Source of the DNA: Phanerochaete sordida
Taxonomy: Eukaryota; Basidiomycota; Agaricomycetes; Polyporales; Phanerochaetaceae
Length of the DNA stretch: 64,000 bases
Assembly: GCA_019973155.2 (NCBI GenBank)
Contig: BPQB01000033.1
Location: forward strand, 186,001 to 250,000
Reading direction: 5' to 3'
Of the stretch, positions 48,831 to 60,796 are shown one piece after another (position 1 is the stretch's first letter; every line of letters begins with the position of its first letter). The position numbers and the translations under genes were made by a program. The notes below the pieces were generated by a model, which worked only from the letters and a program-made list of their open reading frames with translations, was not told where the DNA came from and did not search any database.

Positions 48831-50810
48831 TCACACGGGCATCTTCTCGCGCTCGCGCTCGCGCCCCAGCAGCGCGTCGCGCTCCGCATGCAGCATGCGC
48901 CCGAAGCCCTTCTGCTCCGCGCCCATGACCTCCTCGAAGCGCGCGCGGAACGCGTCGACCGCGCGGTTGAGCGCGGCGCCGCCGTCGGGCTCGCCGCTCG
49001 CGACGCGGTGCCCGTGGTCGAGCGCCCACGCGCGCGCCTCGCGCACAAAGTTCTCGAGGTCCTTCGCGCGCGCGGTGCTCGCCTCGGGCTCGCCCGACCC
49101 GCGCGCCTTCGCGAGGTACGACTCGCCGCGGCCACGCCCGTCGTCAGCGCGCCGAGCACGACCTGCGCGCCGATCGCGAAGTTGAGCGACCAGCCCGTCG
49201 CGCGCGCTGCACGGGGCATCAGCGACCGGCGCACATGCAGCGCGGGAGCGGCACTCACCGACCAGCCGGGCCTCCTTGAGCTTGTCCTCGGCGTTCTTGA
49301 GCGTTGGCTGGAGGCGCTCGCGCGCGTTGAGCTCGCCGTTCTGCGTGCGGCGGCGGGGCATCAGCGCGATGGTCGACATGGTACGCACGGGATGATGTCA
49401 AGCAGACAGGAGCAAATAGCATATATGCGGGCGCACCCCCGCGCAGCACCCCGCAAGGAGCAGCGACGAACGTTCAGCTGCGCGCACGCTTCCCCTCCCG
49501 CCCGACAGGCTTCCCTGCCCGCAGAGCGTACCATGCCGCTCTGTGCAGGCCAGTCGGCGCGAAATGGGGAACGCGGGTGCCGGATATGAGGCCCGCTGCG
49601 ACGCAAACCCGCTTCTCGCGGGGAACACGACGACGATCCACGCCAGATGCCAGGCTTCATCAGATCCTGGCCAGGGTCCAGCGCGAGACATGCGCTTGAA
49701 ATGGGCGTCTCTGCCGTGCCTTCTGCGGCCGATCGCCCCGCCAATTGTGCTCGCCCGCCCTCCGCACCAAACGCACAGAATGCAAACACTCACCGTCGTG
49801 TCCGAGAAGCTCTCGTCCGGATTGTCCCCGTCCTCCTCGATGCCGCCGGGGCGCGACGACCGCCGCGACGTGCGGCGCGACTGAGTCGGGCGCGGGCCGA
49901 AGATGGGCTCGGGCGGCGGCACGAACACCCCGCTCCCGTTGACACTGTGCCCGCTCGTCGGGCGCTGCGCCACGGCGTAGTCGCGGTCGAAGCGCGAGAG
50001 GCTCGCGCCGTGCGACGCGCGCCGCTGCGCGTCGGGGCGCTCGCGGCGGGGCGTGCCCTCGGCGTAGCTCAGCGCGCGCGCGGGGCGCGGCACGTGCGGC
50101 TCGGGCACGCTGCTGAGCGCGGGCGTCGCAGGCAGCGGGTACGGCCCCGCCATCGCGAAGGCCGCGGGCGCGCGCTCGTCGCGCGCCGAGTGCGTCTGCA
50201 CCGACAGCGGGCGCGACGGGCCCGCGTCGGCCTCGTACGAGACGCGCGGCGACGGCGAGCGCGTGCTGCGCCGGGGCGGGCCCGTGCCCGCGAGCGGCGT
50301 GGGCTTCGGCGGGAGCGGCGGCGCGGGGAGGTGCAGCGACGAGCGGCGCGAGCCGAGCACCTCGGGGATCGGTGCGGGCGTGAAGACGTGGCTTGGGTGT
50401 GCGGCGTCGATGGGCGGCACCATGGGCTGCATGGTGTACGTTGCCGGTGATGATGCAAAGACGGGTGTGTGCGGGGCGGGCATGGCGGGTGCTGCAGTGG
50501 GGAATGGCGGCTCGGCGGGGCGCGTCGTGCTGGGGCCCTGGTCGGGATGCGGAGGGTACGGGGCCGAAGTTGTGGATGCAAGGGAGCTAGTTGACTGTGG
50601 AAGAGGTACAGATGTCGGCGCGACGCTGGAGTGGAGCGACGGCTGAGGATGTGCGTCCTGAGGCTGCGGCGGCGTGCTGGGGAGGATGTTGACCGCAGGG
50701 ACAGCAGGCGCGGGCGTGGCAGCGACCGTATCTCCCGCGTGTGTGGGTTCGCCTTGCGTGGGCGCGGATGGCGTCGCTGGCGCAGGCGGGGGAGTGTGTG
50801 TGCCGTCCAT
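48831..50810 (-). pseudogene. fungal SLATT-domain protein gene, apparently broken
   Basis: The N-terminal exon from MDGTHTPPPAPATPS (50,810) to ESFSDTT (about 49,803) encodes a Pro/Ser-rich region. The C-terminal exons carry a fungal SLATT (SMODS/SLOG-associating two-TM) signature: NARERLQPTLKNAEDKLKEAR, then TGWSLNFAIGAQVVLGALTTG, then YLAKARGSGEPEAST, KDLENFVREARAWALDHGH and a helical tail ending EREREKMPV. Two defects are visible. First, no AG acceptor precedes the exon beginning VRTMSTIALMPRR (about 49,388; the context reads CATCCCG). Second, the sequence passes directly from ALTTGVAA to SYLAKARG in a different frame, so about two dozen residues normally holding the second membrane helix (family knowledge) are missing. 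An assembly error in this GC-rich stretch is the alternative. The transposon begins 67 bp upstream of the ATG. Confidence 0.6.
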
Positions 50811-50869
50811 GTCGTCGAGCGCGGGGGCGAAGGGGCGAAAACAGGGAGGGAGGGTCGCCAGCGAGCGGC

Positions 50870-50876
50870 GCTCATA
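50870..50876. repeat. 7-bp direct repeat flanking the transposon, left
   Basis: GCTCATA immediately outside the left inverted repeat; the same heptamer follows the right end at 57,792-57,798. Likely target-site duplication. Confidence 0.65.
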
Positions 50877-51291
50877 CCCAGTGAGAATCGACAATGCTCC
50901 AGTATGCTCGCAGAGTGGGAGGTATGTGGAAAAGACGGGAGCAGACTGACCACGAACCTGCAAGATGACAGCAGAAAAATCGGAGCCTCACATATGGTAA
51001 GCGCCGAGATTTGTGCTGCGCGGTGTGCTCCCCTCGTGCTCCGTATGGCCATAGATGTAGTAGCATATTCATGCAGAATTCGACATATATCCGCATACCA
51101 TTGCATACACCGTCTTATTACACATTAATCCGATCTACGGCCCCAGTCCGAATGTCCCAAGAAATGCTACAAGTCCGAAGTCCAGAGTCCAGCAGAGTCC
51201 GAGTCCGAGCTCGAGTCCATGTTTACCACCAAAATGCAGGCACGGACGCGGCGAACACGTCTACCTCTTGGAGAGTCGGTCTTCCGGGTGC

Positions 51292-53781
51292 TCATGCGCT
51301 CGAGGCCGCCGACTTCTTTGCGTCTTGAAGTTGTTTAGCCTTCTGGGCCCATGCCTGAGGGTATTTTGAGATGGTTTAATGCACGACGACGGCGAGAGAA
51401 CACCGATACGGACCTCCTTTGTCGTCTCATCCAACTCGTCCCAGATCGTCTTGAATTCTGCGGTCGTTGTATCCTTGTGCTTCTTCATGTAGTCTCGCCC
51501 GTAGAGGTTTCTGTTCAGGGATGTCAGCGATAAACTAGCGTGTAGGATACCAGGCGTACCGAGCAGTGTCCTTGGGTCCAGGACGGAACTTTCGACTCGA
51601 GGTTGCGTTCGTTTTGGAAGCGGCGGGCTCACTCTCGCGCGCCGAAGGCTCCTCCTGACCGGGCCCCGGACTGGTATTGCGAGCATGCTCTGGAACGGCG
51701 GTCGGGGTAGAATCCGTTGCTGGTGGTTGGACGTCGGTCGCTAGACGATAGGAGCGGACACTGAGACATAAGTCCTGAGCTGATCGTGAGTTGAGACGCA
51801 CCTGCAAGCGTGGTAGCCTTGCGCTGCGCATCAAGGTTCGCTGACGTTCTGTCGCGAATACTTTTGGTCAACATCAGGCTCGGAAGGGGCGCGGTAGGCG
51901 TACATTGGGTTGACAATTCGAAGGCGAGGCTTTGGTTTGTTCCGCACATCGTTCTCGATAGGGGCTTCGTCCTGGAGCTTGTCTGCAGATCCTTTGATGT
52001 GCGATTAGTTCAACTGATACTCGGAGACAATAAGTACGCTCACCAGCTGACACATCCATCGAAAGCACTTCTGCACCCGAGACGGGGTTAACAAGCGGCG
52101 CTGCATCTTCGCCGCTGCTGCTGAAGCTCGTGACCGTACCAGCGGGATCCGGGGAAGACATAGGCTCCGCTTCAGAGCTGGGTGCCGACTTGTCGCCATG
52201 CAGTGGTGAGACGTCGATAGAGGAAGTCGCAGGGATCGGTGTCATGCTGATGTCGCCTGTAGAGTTTCCACCAGCGTTGTCAGAAGACGCAAGACCGCTG
52301 GAAGCAGGATCAGAGGTGCCGCCAATGTCGCCAGAGCTCCCTGTACCGCAAGAGACGTCGCTCGAGCTGGTCCCATAGCTATTCGCCGAGTTGCCTGAGA
52401 GGTCGTTGATAGGATCGCCATCCAGCAGGCCAGAGAGCGACCCGCCTCCAGAAAAGTCAAGGTCGAAGTCAGGTGACGGAGATCGCCCAGGAGAGGCCGA
52501 CGAGGCCCTAGAAGTTCTGCCACCAGGACGCGGGAGCAGAGACGTGCTCGACGATACTGCTGGCCGCAGAGGCTGGGGCGGCAGAGACGGGGCGGGCCTT
52601 GCGGGGGCAGAGAGCTCGTCTTGCAGTCCCAGAGCGGGCCCTGGGTCGTGGGGCTCGTCAGATGCGGAGCTATGGCATATCTGCCGCTTACCTGAATGAG
52701 CAACGTCGCCGCCCGACCCTGTAGAGCTTGCGATTCGCTGACGCTTTGATGACTTGCTGCGAGACGAAGGCGAGCGGTGACGTTTCTTTTGGCGCTTTGA
52801 GTTATGTCGAGGCTCCACGTCATCTTCTACCTTGCAAGATCGCTGCTTGGAGCCGTGCGTGCGGTACCATGCAGGATAGTCTGTTTGGGCGAGTTTGTGA
52901 AGCTTCCAGTCATGCTCGCAGTATGAGAGGAACTTATGCTGTGCGTAGATATCTTCAATGAATGGCGTGAGCAACTCGTGATCAACTTCCCCCCAGACCG
53001 TCGGCGCCGAGCCCTTGCGCGACCAGGCGAACCATTGCGTCTTCATCGACTTGCGTACGGCCTCAACCTCTGCGTAAGTGACGACGTCGCCGTTCTTGTG
53101 CTCCAGGTAGTGGAGATACTCGGGCGGAGGACCGTCCGGGTCGAGCTTCTTCTTCGCTTCTGCAGCAGCCTTGGTCGGATTGGCGATGTCTTTCTGCTGC
53201 TCGTACTTGACCCACGACTGCTTGGCCATGAAGCGAACGTTCAGCGGACTAGATTCATCTTCACGCTGCACTGGCGGGGGCCGAGTTGCAGAGACCCGGC
53301 GCGATCCTGTAGCCGTCTGAGCTGTCATGGAATCTAAAACCTGTCTATATGCGGCCAGTGCAGTATTGTGTAAGTAGATCTCGACGCATATCATGTATAT
53401 ACTGCAGCTTGATGAGAGCACAACGTACTTTAGAACTTGGTTCTCGAACACAACCTGCATATATGCAGGATTTTGATAGTGCTCGAGGTCCTCCTTTGTA
53501 GCTTCGCGGATGATCCGAGTAAAGTCGAATCGGGGTGCGCCTTGCGCTCGCGGTGGTGCATAAGAATGGAGAGCCTAGTATGCAGACAGACCGTTGTCAG
53601 ATATCACAAACTCGAGGCGAGTTTCGAGGAGAAGGCAAAGCATTACCGCACTACCATGCCCATGATGCCAGTCCTCGACAAAGAAATTGTCTGGGACATC
53701 TGATGAGGGCATTGGGGTACCGAACCGTGTTGACGAACGGTCGGTGTATGGACTAGTCGATCTTTCGGGTGACGACGACAT
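51292..53781 (-). CDS. transposon-borne companion protein, function unknown
   Basis: Spliced frame: MSSSPERSTSPYTDRSS (53,781) through HHGHGSA, intron 53,576-53,648; ALHSYAPPRAQGAPRFDF-TRIIREATKEDLEHY, then QVVFENQVLK, intron about 53,341-53,429; then the large exon from VLDSMTAQTATGSRR to SMDVSAG (about 52,047). This large exon includes FMAKQSWVKYEQQKD, KTQWFAWSRKGSAPTVW and a Ser/Gly/Pro-rich half with basic nuclear-signal-like runs (SKRQKKRHRS). Further small exons end with DYMKKHKDTTTAEFKTIWD and EAWAQKAKQLQDAKKSAASSA-stop. The last block resembles the first helices of an HMG-box-like fold (weak). The gene lies wholly inside the transposon and is co-oriented with the transposase, so an accessory or DNA-binding role in transposition is plausible but not shown. 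Confidence 0.65.
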
Positions 53782-54099
53782 TAGAGCTCCCAACGGTGTG
53801 CTGTATCTCTGGACGGGAAGTGGATGGGATTGCGTCTCTCGAGGTCCTTGTTCGTGAGTGTGGTGGGTATATGTGGGACGTGATGTGGACGGTTCCATGA
53901 GGCTCGTCGTCGTACGAGACAAAGCGCGAGCAAAGCGCAGGAGCAGACGACGCGTGGATTTGGACGCAGACACATGGCTTGATTTGGTAATATTGAGCTC
54001 AATCCGAGTCCAAAAGCAGTATTTGCCATAGAATGATCCTAATTTGCTCAATTTGGCGCACATATACCCGAGAAACCTCGACGCTGCGCTTCTACACAT

Positions 54100-57000
54100 C
54101 TATATATCTGCTAGGGTCTCTTCAAAACCTGCCATATGAGCCATCTCGAGCCCCAGCTTCTCGACAAGGAAGTAGCTTTGTCCAGCAACTAAGCGTCCGT
54201 CTCCTGAGTGTGGCGATCCGAGAACATGGAAAGGGACCATGGCGACCACGGATTGCATGGCCTTTACATCGATCACCACCAGTCCGTCGTCACCGCGGTA
54301 CCGACATACGTACAGCGCCTTGTATGATGCCTCAAGGAGTCTGATATCAGGCTCGCTGAAGCACGACACAAGGGCAAAAGCCCTCGTTTCTTCTTGTACC
54401 TTGGCGCGGAAGTAGAACTTGACTTCCACAATGCGCTCAGCATTGTTTATCTTGGCCTGTAGAAGATTGAATATAAATGGTACCTTGTGATACGAGCTAT
54501 GACTGACCTTGCTAATTCGAGACACTCGGACTGGCTCAAGGACATCTTCTTTCCAGGCGGATCGGAGAATCTGCCCGGTTGGCAAGCGCAACCGTGCCCA
54601 TCGTGTAACAGCGACGTTCCCGTGTACCTGTCCGGAAGTTGCCTCCGTGAAGAAGGCTGTGATTGCTGCGCCGCTTGCACCTGGGAATATACGTGCTGTC
54701 CTATCCTTTCTCCGGAGCAGGATGAATCCGTCTCCAAGAATTTCCCCGCTCTCAGGGACGGTATCGGATGAAGATGATTCAGGGACCAGATTGGGAACCA
54801 TGGCTGCGAGAGCATTGATCTGGCAGCGCAGAACGCCTCGTTGAGACAAATTGGCGTATGGATTAGAGTGCTGGTTTATCTCCGACCCCAGGTCGCCGAT
54901 GACGCGCTCCATGGACCATTGAGTGTAGTAGAGGCCCATGGCCATGCGAGGGATTTCGCCAGGGATGTGTAGGACAGCATGGATGCTTTGGCGGATGAAG
55001 TGAAGTCTGTCGGCACGGCGCTGGTAGTACAGCTCCTCGAATTCGGTGACGAACGACTTGAGCATGTCGTTAACCTCGAGAAGCTGCTCTTGGGTGATGC
55101 TGTGCTGGTGAACTCGTCGGACACAGTACACGAGCTTGCAGAAATTTCGCCAGTATCTGCGGAACAATATTGTAAGCGCCACTCCGGCGTCCAGACACTA
55201 CTTATACTCACTTGTCGGGTAGAACGCCATAGAAGATGCCTGGGCCAAGTCCGTAGATATAGGTGAGGAACTCGATGGCCTTGTACCCGCTGCTGATCTT
55301 CTCGGCAGGATTGCGCGGCGGACGATCAAAAGAGCCTGGTAGATATGACTTCGCAGCAGCCACTTGCTCGCCATGTGTCTTCCAAAGTTCACCGACCAAG
55401 ACACACCAGTCCCATGTTGCCTTATCGTCGGTACTGGCGCAGCTCATAGTACCACGCCAAAGAAGTAGCAGAAGCTCCGTCAGGTTCAGCGAGATTAAAT
55501 GCATGAGGTCTGCTCCAGAACATTTCGGCAGGTCAAACTTGCGCGGAATACCGCTGAGGATACTCGGTTTCGAAATGCCGGTGACCTTGCGGTTGTTCTT
55601 GTATTGTGTCGCGTTCTGGGATGTCTCGAGTGTAGCAAGGTTCGCGTAGTAGTGGTCAGAGTCAGGAATATGGCTGGCGACCTCATGGACGCTGGCATCT
55701 GGGTGATTACTCCCTTCGACGTCATAGTTGTCCGGCTTGAGTAGAGCGGGATAGTAGCGTGTAGACCCAGGCTTCAGTCTGCCCTTCAGCCCGCAGTAAA
55801 GGCGACAGCCATACATGCCGTTATGCCCATTGAGGCCGTTGAGATAGGCCAGACCAGGGCCATCAGCAGATGCGATGATAAGGAATGGGTAAGACATAAA
55901 TTCGATGTCTCGAAGAGCGTCCCAGATGCGAAGCCCGTCTTTCATCAAGGCGGAAAGATGGTGGAAGGAGTAGAATAGGAACGAGTCGAGGTCTTTGGGT
56001 TTATTCGGACCTGGAATGAAGCCGCCAGGGAGGATGTGCTTCTTCTTGTACCGCTTGTCTGGCGCAAGCTCAAAGATGACCCAGATGAACATCCAGCAGT
56101 CGGACTTCTTGCTCTCGTAGAGCTGTGCGCCGTCTATTGAGAACATCAAACATATGTCATTTTCGCCAATGGACTTGGATCCCCGTGTATCGTCGCCCGG
56201 GGAGTCTGCAAGTGACTCGAGGTATTCAGAGCCGCAGACAAAGTCGCCGTACTCGTTCAATGCGCCTTCATTGAGATCAAGTTCCTCGAGAATGAGGGAT
56301 GTTGTCTCCGAGCGATAGCGCATCGCTGCAGATCCTTCTGGCGTGCTGTATAGCGCCTGTAGCTGCGGACCGATAGGGATTGTGTGCGACACCTGCCGTG
56401 GTACATTCTTGCCAGGCTTTGAAGACTTGTATCGTGGCTCGCTGCATTGTGGACATCGATCAAGGTGCGCGTATGGGCCGGTAAAGGCGACACAGGAATT
56501 TATACACATATGCGTGGTGACCGAGTGTACACCGGTGAGCTCCTCGAGCTTGTTCCGCAACGAGCTGTATGACGGGATCTCGACGTCGTCTCCAAATCGC
56601 TCCTTCACGGCCTCTGTTGAACCATCATATGTGGACTGGCGTCCAGTCGGAGGGACAAGGAAGAGGCGTAAGGCAAGGCGAAGATCACGGTCGTTGTCCA
56701 CCTCTCTGCGAGGAAGATCCTTCGGCGGATGATGGAGCCGATGCTTCATGTCGTCAGATATGAAGTCGGTGTCTATGGTGGCACGCGAGATGAGATCGAT
56801 GAATTGTCTCGCAATGTGTATGTCGTCTAGGACGACTTCACGCGGAAAGACAGGTTCACCGTCTTCGTCGCGGTCAGGAGCGTCGTTATCAAGGAGCGGG
56901 GGCGGGGGTAGTATATCGTCTTCGGATGGGGATCTTGATCTCACAGAGGGAGATGGCTCTGGCGACGTGCTCCGAGACGTACTGGGGCTGCGTTGACCTT

Positions 57001-57447
57001 GATCCAGCCTGTCCGCAGGTTGCGCTTCATGCTCGTATTGATGAGAAGACAGAATAGCAGGTGATGAGCTGTATGTATTGAGCTGGCTACCAGGAGTAGA
57101 GATATTCGCAACATGCATTTAGTCACGCTAATGAGGAAGACTGCGTGCAGGACCATGAATGTGAAACGTACCTGGGTAGTAACATCGACATCCATACCAT
57201 TACCCTCCTCTGCAACACTGCCATCGTCCTCGTCCATCTCGTCCGCCTCTTCCTCCTCGTCCGATGTCTCGCTGTCCTCGGAGCTACTGTCATCTCCGGA
57301 GTCCTCTTCGAAATCCTCTCCGGGATTATATCCTCTTGCTTCAAGATCACGATACTTCTTGTGGAGATGCCATGTAGACTGTGCAACATCGGGCTTGTGC
57401 TTACGACGGCAGACGAAGCACCCACAGACTATGCGGCGTCCGGGCAT
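54100..57447 (-). CDS. Tnp2-family transposase
   Basis: Starts MPGRRIVCGCFVCRRKHK at 57,447 with a Cys-rich motif (CGCFVCRRKH), then an acidic stretch, an intron near 57,119-57,172, and a long exon. This includes a second Cys cluster (CINSCVAFTGPYAHLDRCPQC) and the Tnp2 catalytic region: FSIDGAQLYESKKSDCWMF, ELAPDKRYKKKHILPGGFIP and FLIIASADGPGLAYLNGL, then GMYGCRLYCGLKGRLKPG. The next exon, from about 55,158, continues VHQHSITQEQLLEVNDML and YTQWSMERVIGDLGSEI, typical of the C-terminal part in fungal Tnp2 proteins. Small 3' exons reach the stop at about 54,100. The frame appears intact, with no internal stop in the domains I can read, so the element may still be autonomous. Confidence 0.85.
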
Positions 57448-57791
57448 TGCAGCTGGACAAGTCTCAGATAAGGGACATGGAGCGGCGCGCATGCGTAGCC
57501 TTACCTTGCAGGCAGACTTTGGTGTGTGTTTGCCTATGCGTGAGGTGATCGCAGCGTTTGTACGGCGCACGAGTGCACGAGTGTGACTGTGTGCCCAAGG
57601 TGCGCAGTGGACAATGACAGTAATGCGGGGACGTGCGCGCACGATGCGCGCGCGCGCTTTGTGGCGTTATCGCTTATGTAATACATCAAAAGTGCCACCC
57701 GCATATGCAGACAGATACGCCAATCTCCAAATATGTGGTCGCATACCAGAGCAGCCTGTACACGCTGGGCGCATTGTCGATTCTCACTGGG

Positions 57792-57798
57792 GCTCATA
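57792..57798. repeat. 7-bp direct repeat flanking the transposon, right
   Basis: GCTCATA directly after the right inverted repeat, matching 50,870-50,876. On the minus strand the outside flank reads GCGCTATATGAGC, a TATA-like element now separated from the SLATT gene by the transposon. Confidence 0.65.
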
Positions 57799-60796
57799 TA
57801 GCGCATAGATCTAGAAAATCAGGTGTGCATGTGTGCGGGAGGACAGGATGGCCGCCTCGCTGCTTTGGTCTGGCCTCGTGCGCTTCCATGCATGTTCTGG
57901 CAGGCGAAGAGTGTGTTAGCACGGAAGAAGCGTGCGCGCGGGGAACGCCGCGGACGCGCGCCTGGCCGCGTGGAGGCGCATCAGCGGAGTGCGGCCGCGG
58001 AGCTGGTTTACCCGCAAGCTTCTGTCGCTGCCTCGGGCTAGCTCTGGCGACGGTGCACACCGCGTGAGCAGATCCTGGGTGCAGAGGCAGGCGGCGGGCC
58101 TGGGCGTGCGGGATCGTCGACATGGCTCAGCGCTGCAGGAAAGGCAAGTGCTCCGCAGATATCAAATGCCCGACGCGCCTTCTGGGGACATGTCGAGGCC
58201 AGCTCATCTCATGTCCTGATCTCTTCTCACGCGCCGCGACGACGTCTGCTCCCCGCCCCCGCGCCGTCGCTCCTCGCTCCACCCGCGCGACGTTCGGGAG
58301 CAGATCGCGGCGCTCGGGCCCCCAGCGGCGACGGCGGGCTCGCAGCGCGACGAGAGAGGGTAGATGAAGGGAAGGTGCGTGACGGCATTGGTGCCTGCGC
58401 ACCCTGGACGACCGCGCCGCGTGCGATCGTGCCGGATGTCGCTGCGCTGACAGCCTGCTCGATTGGCAGGACTTACCGGTTCCGTCGCCACCGTTGCCAA
58501 CACCGCCCGCCGTCGACGCTCCAGGCTGTCGTGGCGCTGCACACAGTGCTGGCAGCCACAGGCACGGAGAGCCAAACGGACACGCGGGAAGATTTCGCGG
58601 AGCGGCGGGGCAAGGCAGGTCCGCCATCGCGGGAGACTGTGGGGTACTCGGGAGTGGTGGCGCACCTGTCTGTTCTTCTGGCCCCCAGGCGGCAGCGCCG
58701 CGCGAGACAAGGTGCGCAGCCTAGGCTCCCTCTTGGACGGTCTAAAGATCTCCGCTGTATGCGCACGTGTGGGCTATACGGATGTCTACTGTCCATCCAC
58801 CTGAAAAACATCACGCCACCTTCCAGACCCTCCGCTTCGTACTGCCGTTTGTCCTCGGAGCGCAATCGGAGCACGCCACGGCGACCGCTGGGCGAGATGC
58901 CCGTCAAGCTTTCGAGAGTGCTCCTCCATGCGACTCCAGGAGCGAAGCAAACAGAAACCGTCCTGGCGAGTTCCAGCAGCTGTGAATGCGTGGGCGCGAG
59001 AGGAGGCCCACGCAAGCCAGCCGTTGTGCCCCATCGGGCGTGCTGCGCGGCGCCACGCGGACGTGCCCACGCAGAAGCCGCGGGCCCACCGCGTCGCCGA
59101 CGTCGCTGTCCCGCGCGAACAGTGATAGGCACCGCGCCAGGCACTGCTGTCCGCGCCCGTGAACCTTCTGCTCCCTTTGACCTTATCTTATTGGAGTGCT
59201 CACGCTTTCCTAGGCTCATGCTCCCCGGTTGGTCGCCGGAAATTGCGCTCGGAGATGGCGAGGCGGAGTGTGCCTGGACTGGCGTGCCTCTGCGTTACTT
59301 CGTCCGAGTCCGAACTTGCAACAAAGCGATCTGCGCGCCGCAAAAACAGCGCACCGGTACCGCGGTCGCTGCGACGCTGCGACCGAAATACAATACGCGC
59401 ATATTGGCGTGTGAAGCGGCGGTCGCAGTGGAGCAGACGGCCAATGGAATTATTCCCTCCGTGCGCCATCGCCAACGGCCTCGCAGGCCAACCTTCCCCT
59501 CCGCCCAACTTTCGAGGCGCGAACGGCAGCATATACCCATCGACACACAACACCTCCCCCCACCCTCCCTGCCTCCCAACCCCGCCCATCCTCACACCAC
59601 ACACCCACCCCGCCACCGCACCGCGCCGGCCACCCACGCCGCAGCCCCAGCGCTCCCGCCCAGAACGAACGACCCCCGCCTCCGGCTCCGCGACGCGCGC
59701 GACGCCTTCGTGGCGCGCTCAGGGCCCGCCGCGCTGCCCCGATCTGGGCCCGGACGTGCCTGCGCCCGAGCAGCGCGCCGCGCGCTTGGGGGTGAGTGCC
59801 GGCGGCACTGGCTTGGTGTGGCGGCGGCGGTGGGCGAGGGCGAGGGCGAGGGCGGCTGTGCGAGGGTGAGCGTGTGGCTGGAGATGCGGTTGTGTCACGG
59901 TGGTCATGGCCGGGAGGGGTGTGTGTTGGGAAATGGTGGGTATGGTCTCGGATTTCGACTTTACGTCGACCCGGCACGACCAGGCTCTACCACCGAAGTG
60001 GCTGCGCGTGTCGTCGCAAGGTCTGGCTACGCCCTGGACTCGAGCGACGGCGCGTAGCGACGACCGAGCCCCGCGCAGCAGGATGATCGCGGTGCGCCGG
60101 TGCACTTAGGGTCAGCGTGGCGGGTTCATCGCGTATCCGTGGCCGTTTGTTCTTCGCGCGGACAAAGGCCTGCGGAGCCCAGACTCAGCGCTGCGCGTGC
60201 CTGTCGTCGCGCTCCAAGCTCGAGACCACCGGGCAACGGTCAACCACAGGTCAATCACAAGTCAATCAGCCTCAAGCTTCCAGGCACGACCGCGCTGCGC
60301 AGGTGCGTCCGGGGGCGCTGGCGTGTGCACGTCGCGGGGCCAGGCACGGGTGGCGATGGGTGAGCTAGGCCGGTGGGAAATAGGTACTGATCTGCCGGCG
60401 AACCCGGGCTACAATTGGGCCATGACCTCTGCGTCGTCGCCACTGTCCGCGTTCGTCTTGGTCATTCTGCAAAATACTAGGCCATCAGCCGTCGCCGATC
60501 AACACTCAGCTCGAGCTTCAAACTAAGTGGACTGCACTCTGACCAAGCCGAACCACCGCGAAACAAATTACTCTGAGAGTGCAATTGCTCTGGGAAGTGC
60601 ATCGTGACTCCGTACTAATACACAGGTTTATCGGATCCATCTTGTTAGCTTTTTAGTCACCGCCAGTCAGCGGTATAGATCAGATAAAAGTCAGGGAGCT
60701 GACTGTATAATGCCCCTCAGTATTGATGCAACTAACAAAGAGAAGCTAGACGAGACTTACAAATTTGTCCTGCTGGCGCGCGCCGCCTGGTCTCCA
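57799..60796. other. 3 kb GC-rich stretch, gene content unresolved
   Basis: No domain recognised. A frame of 560 codons is open on the plus strand (58,375-60,057) but has mixed, repeat-poor composition and no start context. It coincides with minus-strand frames that are also open, as expected from GC bias. The best single candidate is a plus-strand start at 59,441 (MELFPPCAIANGLAGQPS), a Pro/Thr-rich stretch that meets a GTGAGT donor at about 59,789, but I could not find a convincing next exon. From about 60,110 to 60,796 I see nothing. Confidence 0.35.

Larger units (their letters stand above)
50877..57791 (-). mobile_element. Tnp2-type (CACTA-like) DNA transposon, 6.9 kb
   Basis: Both ends begin, reading inward, with CCCAGTGAGAATCGACAATG (50,877-50,896 and the complement of 57,772-57,791), flanked by GCTCATA direct repeats. 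Subterminal regions are rich in short CCGCATA/ATATGTGG-type repeats. It carries a Tnp2-family transposase gene and a second gene transcribed in the same direction, a usual arrangement in fungal CACTA-like elements. The flanking repeat of 7 bp and the CCCAGTG ends differ from the 2-3 bp duplication and CACTA ends of classical family members. Confidence 0.8.

Noticed and set aside
58375..60057. 560-codon open frame on the plus strand
   Set aside because: No domain, no plausible start context and equally open minus-strand frames in the same GC-rich stretch; length alone is weak evidence here.
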